Translations under genes and position numbers: made by a program
Shown here: positions 19,711-22,658 of the stretch, one piece after another
Layout: the number at the start of each line of letters is the position of its first letter
Numbering within the stretch: the first letter of the stretch is position 1
Notes under the pieces: model-generated
Told to the model about the DNA's origin: nothing
What the model saw: the letters and a program-made list of their open reading frames with translations, nothing else
The model's database searches: none
Origin: Bolinopsis microptera
Lineage: Eukaryota > Ctenophora > Tentaculata > Lobata > Bolinopsidae
Direction: 5' to 3'
Length of the DNA stretch: 22,658 nt
Assembly: GCF_026151205.1 (NCBI RefSeq)
Contig: NW_026971886.1
Coordinates: 1 to 22,658 of the forward strand

Positions 19711-20045
19711 GCACCTAGGACATAAACCAAGGCTCATAAACAATCATACATTAGATCCACACAGGACTATCTCAGATAGTGACACATATCCAGTGGACCA
19801 TGCTCAGAAGTCCCTCGCCTGCCCGCCGGAAGAACATCTGAAGTGGGGTTTGCTCTGAGCAAGGTAGTAACAGCTTCGAGACTCCAGAGGTCTGTTGCGT
19901 TGATATCTATTATTCTATGCTTTTGTATATACTTAGGGAGTCCTGGAGTGTGGCTAGCAGGAGTCACACTCTGTGGGCACGGCGAGAAGGCCTCCCTCTT
20001 CACTAGGAGGCCAGAAACCGTTGACCAAACCAGAGAGAGAGAGAG
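19711..20045 (+). other. LINE 3' untranslated region and (AG)7 tail
   Basis: From the TAA stop to the target duplication. The last 14 bases (20,032-20,045) are (AG)7, a microsatellite tail of the kind seen in I-type and related LINEs in place of poly(A). A stem-loop lies 19 nt upstream of the tail. Small ORFs overlapping the region are not credible genes. Confidence 0.85.
19989..20012 (+). ncRNA. Candidate 3' stem-loop of the LINE RNA
   Basis: GGCCTCC (19,989-19,995) pairs perfectly with GGAGGCC (20,006-20,012) around a 10-nt loop. Stem-loops near the 3' end are the recognition element for the reverse transcriptase in several LINE families, so this is a reasonable candidate for that role here, by position only. 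Confidence 0.45.
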
Positions 20046-20058
20046 ATGTTAGTCCATT
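20046..20058 (+). repeat. LINE target-site duplication, 3' copy
   Basis: ATGTTAGTCCATT, identical to 16,204-16,216. It is followed by AACAATGGAC, so the pre-insertion site contained a 7-bp hairpin GTCCATT / AATGGAC with an AAC loop, and the duplication ends exactly at the stem-loop boundary. Confidence 0.92.
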
Positions 20059-20412
20059 AACAATGGACAACTGATCACGTACGCGTATTATTTAATGTGT
20101 AAACGAGCCCTTGTTGAGACGGTACACTCGAAAAGAGGTATACAAGTTACAGCGTGCATCAAACATGACAGATTGCATTGTAACTCGATGCACCATTACC
20201 TTACCTGGGGACCTCAGGCTATTACATATTATGTTCATAAACATAGAGATTAGGCGGAATTACAGGCTGAGCTCGGCCCAGTAACTGCAGTAGTTTATGT
20301 TAATGTAATAGGCGCCATGAGTTGCCTCTAACTGTGAATAACGAAAATTCACCGTGTAGCATGCAGTAGCACGATAACGTCGAGCTGTATATATGAGCTT
20401 TTTTTGCATTGA

Positions 20413-20425
20413 TTGACGTTGTCAA
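20413..20425 (+). repeat. Short hairpin TTGAC-GTT-GTCAA
   Basis: A 5-bp stem with a GTT triloop closed by C-G (minus strand loop AAC). It lies 7 bp upstream of the 15-bp hairpin at 20,433-20,465 and has the same loop type as the third hairpin of the clusters at 14.8 and 21.2 kb. On its own it is short enough to occur by chance. Confidence 0.55.
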
Positions 20426-20432
20426 CCTTTCC

Positions 20433-20465
20433 AGATCGTTGCTCTGCTTCGCAGAGCAACGATCT
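20433..20465 (+). repeat. Perfect 15-bp hairpin with TTC loop
   Basis: AGATCGTTGCTCTGC pairs without mismatch to its complement across a TTC loop. The minus strand apex reads GCGAAGC, a heptamer known to form an exceptionally stable DNA mini-hairpin with a GAA loop. There is no T-run after it to suggest a terminator, and none is expected in a eukaryote. Confidence 0.92.
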
Positions 20466-20466
20466 T

Positions 20467-20487
20467 TAAACTACTCGTCGTAGTTTA
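20467..20487 (+). repeat. 8-bp hairpin TAAACTAC / GTAGTTTA
   Basis: A perfect 8-bp stem with a TCGTC loop begins one base after the 15-bp hairpin. Its right half (GTAGTTTACGCGG) is then repeated once with one change. Confidence 0.7.
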
Positions 20488-20620
20488 CGCGGCGTAGTTT
20501 GCGCGGCGCGGCGCGTCGAAGTCCTCCAACTTGTGGCTCTTACTAATTCGCTCGCCCAAAAATTTCACGTGACTTTCGTTTTTTATGGTTTTGCAGCCGT
20601 ACAAAACGACGTTTTACATA

Positions 20621-20702
20621 AACCCTAATCCCAACCCTAACCCTAACCATAACCCCGAAGCTAACCATAACCCTTACCACAACCGGCCCTAACCCTAACC
20701 CG
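20621..20702 (-). repeat. Degenerate CCCTAA (telomere-like) runs inside the MITE
   Basis: AACCCTAA-type units with variants (AACCATAA, AACCCCGAAG) extend over about 80 bp and end at a GGCCGGCGGCCGGGCCC palindromic stretch. This is the same arrangement as at 15,239-15,319, where telomere-like runs lie beside the shared block. Confidence 0.85.
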
Positions 20703-20734
20703 GCCGGCGGCCGGGCCCTAAACAATCGAATTCG

Positions 20735-20880
20735 TATTTTACTAGCCTGTCACGTGACCAAAACGGTTTTTTGCCCATAACTCTCCAGGGAAACATTTTA
20801 ACCCTACGTCATGGGGGGTGCATCGGAATCAGCATCCAAAAATACACCGATATAAGTAACTTTCATGCCCAAAGGGCCTT
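20735..20880 (+). repeat. Conserved block shared with the long-TIR element
   Basis: Aligns with the reverse complement of 15,060-15,215. It contains the TCACGTGA palindrome near its start and the core TTTTAACCCTACGTCATG followed by GGGGGGTGCATCGG. Together with the adjacent CCCTAA runs it defines a module present in two otherwise different elements. Confidence 0.78.
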
Positions 20881-20937
20881 TTCACAAGAATTTTCTTAAA
20901 ATTTGGGCGAGCGATTTAGTAGGAGCGCCAACTTGTG

Positions 20938-21161
20938 CATTGCAAGAGTGTAAAAAGGACGAAAAATAGGAAATGTATTGCTTGAAATGCCGATAACTCC
21001 TAAAATATTGAATATTTTGAAGTTTGTTTCTATTTTAGGAATTGTGAGTTTATTCAGCTTTATGTTTTGTAATTTGTTATGTGTCGTGTTTTAAGTTTTT
21101 ATCGCATTTTATTGTCGGATTCTTTGTATCACGTGGTGACCCCCACGGTCGCTTCACTATA
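20938..21161. other. Non-coding spacer
   Basis: AT-rich, with no repeat, RNA or protein signal that I can identify. A CACGTG palindrome lies near 21,130 and GGTGACCCCCAC just after it. Confidence 0.5.
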
Positions 21162-21192
21162 GTAGCGTCTTCACTGTAGTAGCGTCTTCACT
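21162..21192 (+). repeat. Tandem half-hairpin units before cluster copy 2
   Basis: GTAGCGTCTTCACT occurs at 21,162-21,175 and 21,179-21,192, and GTAGCGTCTTC opens the true hairpin at 21,195. The step is 16-17 bp. Copy 1 at 14,759 has no such units. This looks like expansion of the 5' half of the first hairpin by slippage. Confidence 0.85.
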
Positions 21193-21194
21193 AT

Positions 21195-21260
21195 GTAGCG
21201 TCTTCGACGCTACAGGGGGAGCCGCGCACTTCGTGCGCGGCGGGTCATACAACGTATGAC
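21195..21260 (+). repeat. Three-hairpin cluster, copy 2
   Basis: Hairpins at 21,195-21,213, 21,221-21,241 and 21,244-21,260, identical in stems, loops and spacers to copy 1 at 14,759-14,824. Identity fades quickly on both sides, so the conserved unit is little more than the three hairpins. It lies outside the nearby MITE, so the cluster is not tied to one element. Confidence 0.92.
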
Positions 21261-21262
21261 AA

Positions 21263-21863
21263 CGGATTCTATGATAATAAATATAGAAATGAGTCGAATA
21301 TTTATTATAAGATCAATTATGTCTGTTTATAAGAAATAAGAGTAATATTCAGTATGTAAATTCAGTTCCATGATTCGTAGAATCGTGTTTTAGTCGTTTT
21401 TTACGAGTTAATTGCTGAGCAATGTCAGGAGTATATATTATTTCGTCTCGTCAGTTTTTATTTTAAGTTTGTATATATCATTTTAATTTGCAAAAGAATG
21501 TGGTCCCAGGTAAACATAATAATATATCTGCGTATATAATATGTTTGTAGCTAATAGTAATTTAGGGAGCTAATCTACTTTGCCGAGTTGTTCTTTTAGT
21601 ATTTATCTCAATTATTTACTCGTTTCATGGGGACGCTTTTAGTTTTTGAGCTAGATATTATAACCTCTCGGTGAGTTTTTTTTAGAACAAAGGAATTTCT
21701 GTGTTGCTAGTAATTTTGAGCTCGTAGGTGTAGAAAGTACTTATAGTGTTAGCATTTGAAAATGCGCGCGTGCGCGTGGCATTTATATTTTAGCGGGGTT
21801 TTGAAGAAATTTTAATATGACGTTATGTTTTTCTCTGTAATAAGTTCTGAACAATTTCGTCTC
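21263..21863. other. AT-rich spacer with a short alternating purine-pyrimidine tract
   Basis: No gene or dispersed repeat recognised. At about 21,763-21,776 there is TGCGCGCGTGCGCG, an alternating purine-pyrimidine tract of the kind that can adopt Z-DNA; its function is unknown. Confidence 0.5.
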
Positions 21864-22495
21864 GATAGGTCACTCAAGGTGATAATCTGAAGACATCTGC
21901 TCCAACGGGGTTGTTGAGCGAAAATACAGGGACGATTTTAATATTCGGCAGTTTCGTCTTGATAGGTCACTGCGGGTGATAATCTAAAGACAGCTGCAGC
22001 TCCAACGGGGTTTGTTGAGCGTATTTGTGGGTACAAGTTTATTGTTTGGTAGATTTGTCCAGATAGGTCACTGCGGGTGATAATCTGAAGACAGCTGTAG
22101 CTCCAACAGGGTTGTTGAGCGTATTTGTGGGTACAAGTTTATTGTTTGATAGATTCGTCCAGATAGGTCACTGCGTGTGATAATCTGAAGACAGCTGTAG
22201 CTCCAACAGGGTTGTTGACTGTATTTAATTATTTAATGGATTCGTCCAGATAGGTCACTGCGGGTGATAATCTGAAGATGCAGCTATAACTCAAACGGGG
22301 TTGTTGACTGTATTTTAATTATTTAATGGATCCGTCCAGATAGGTCACTGCGGGTGATAATCTGAAGACAGCTATAACTCAAACGGGGTTGTTGACTGTA
22401 TTTTAATTATTTAATGGATTCGTCCAGATAGGTCACTGCGGGTGATAATCTGACGACAGCTGTAGCTCAGACAGGATCTTCGAGCGTATTTTTGT
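21864..22495 (+). repeat. Seven-copy tandem satellite, 87-101-bp units
   Basis: The motif GATAGGTCACT starts copies at 21,864, 21,961, 22,062, 22,162, 22,249, 22,339 and 22,427 (steps 97, 101, 100, 87, 90, 88). Each unit has a conserved core of about 60 bp and a variable linker that shortens in the last copies. The core can form two hairpins: CAGAT-AG-GTCAC / GTGAT-A-ATCTG, and GCTC-CAAC / GTTG-TT-GAGC around GGG. No open frame runs through the array. It could be an ordinary satellite or a repeat encoding a structured RNA. Confidence 0.92.
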
Positions 22496-22658
22496 GTAAT
22501 TTAATAGTGCAATCTTGAGAGAAATTGGGGCTAGCATTGCTGGAAAAGGAAAACCGGGGAATGTTATTACTGTTCACACCTTTCTCTCTCTTTCGTGACA
22601 GAATACTTCTAACCGTGTTTACCTTTTCTAGCAATGACAAGCAAAGAAGGATAACCGA
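22496..22658. other. Right-edge flank, no feature seen
   Basis: Unique-looking sequence with a short CTTTCTCTCTCTTTC pyrimidine tract near 22,581-22,595. No satellite unit, repeat or coding signal recognised. Confidence 0.5.

Larger units (their letters stand above)
16217..20045 (+). mobile_element. 5'-truncated non-LTR retrotransposon (I/R1/LOA group)
   Basis: The element is bounded by an identical 13-bp target duplication, ATGTTAGTCCATT, at 16,204-16,216 and 20,046-20,058. It is 3,829 bp long and ends in a simple (AG)7 tail rather than poly(A). The 5' end lies inside the endonuclease coding region, so ORF1, the 5' UTR and the start of ORF2 are missing, as is usual when target-primed reverse transcription aborts. 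The remaining ORF is undamaged, so the insertion is probably recent. The combination of APE-type endonuclease, RT, RNase H and a C-terminal CCHC points to the I/R1/LOA group; the exact clade needs a tree. Confidence 0.93.
20059..20525. other. Non-coding spacer with a cluster of small hairpins
   Basis: No protein or RNA gene recognised in 20,059-20,410. From 20,413 to 20,520 it becomes structured: three hairpins in a row, followed by GC-rich near-repeats (CGTAGTTTACGCGG then CGTAGTTTGCGCGG). Confidence 0.6.
20536..20927. mobile_element. MITE, 392 bp, with 9-10-bp target duplication
   Basis: Ends GCTCTTACTAATTCGCTCGC (from 20,536) and, in reverse complement, GCTCCTACTAAATCGCTCGC are inverted repeats of about 30 bp. 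CCAACTTGTG flanks the element at 20,526-20,535 and 20,928-20,937. A 9-10-bp duplication is the size made by Mutator-like (MULE) transposases, so I lean that way, but the assignment rests on size only. The interior holds CCCTAA-type runs and the block shared with the long-TIR element at 15,060-15,215. No ORF. Confidence 0.8.

Noticed and set aside
19622-20052. Short ORFs overlapping the LINE 3' end
   Set aside because: They are shadows of the ORF2 frame or fall in its 3' UTR, with no motif.
20433-20465. Rho-independent terminator
   Set aside because: No U-run follows the stem, there is no gene ending here, and the window is eukaryotic.

Overview
This is non-coding, transposon-rich nuclear DNA of a eukaryote, most likely an invertebrate animal. 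The evidence is an APE-endonuclease/RT/RNase H non-LTR retrotransposon of the I/R1/LOA group, a hAT-type MITE with an 8-bp target duplication, degenerate TTAGGG runs and a structured satellite. The only coding sequence I can support is the retrotransposon ORF. I see no convincing host gene, rRNA, tRNA, operon or CRISPR array. The species cannot be resolved from the sequence.

Layout. About 1-7.2 kb is an inverted, badly corrupted counterpart of about 8.4-16.1 kb, with a poorly matching spacer between them that contains a 22-nt poly(A). Everything from 1 to about 11,390 has a homopolymer-smoothed texture (AAAAATTTT, GGGGCCCC). Where it can be compared with clean sequence, mismatched bases tend to copy their neighbour, so this half looks like unpolished long-read consensus and its ORFs should not be trusted. 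From about 11.4 kb onward the sequence is clean.

The two arms are not the same molecule read twice. The right arm carries a 428-bp hAT MITE (12,382-12,809) and a 1.27-kb long-TIR element (14,333-15,599), and the left arm shows empty sites for both. The left arm carries a roughly 400-bp SINE-like insertion (about 4,906-5,302) with its own target duplication, and the right arm is empty there. The simplest readings are two haplotypes joined head to head in the assembly, or an old inverted duplication with arm-specific insertions.

The clean half holds, in order: unannotated spacer; the hAT MITE; spacer; a 10-bp-register inverted array of AACTGCYAC-type decamers (14,052-14,310); the long-TIR element, which contains a cluster of three perfect hairpins and TTAGGG-like runs; a 5'-truncated LINE (16,217-20,045, 13-bp target duplication, intact 3' ORF, (AG)7 tail); several triloop hairpins; a 392-bp MITE with a 9-10-bp target duplication (20,536-20,927) that shares a conserved block and telomere-like runs with the long-TIR element; a second copy of the three-hairpin cluster (21,195-21,260); and a seven-copy satellite of 87-101-bp units, each able to form two hairpins (21,864-22,495).

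The most unusual content is the set of perfect hairpins closed by C(TTC)G or C(AAC)G triloops, the exactly helical-register decamer palindrome, and a non-autonomous element group carrying telomere-like sequence.
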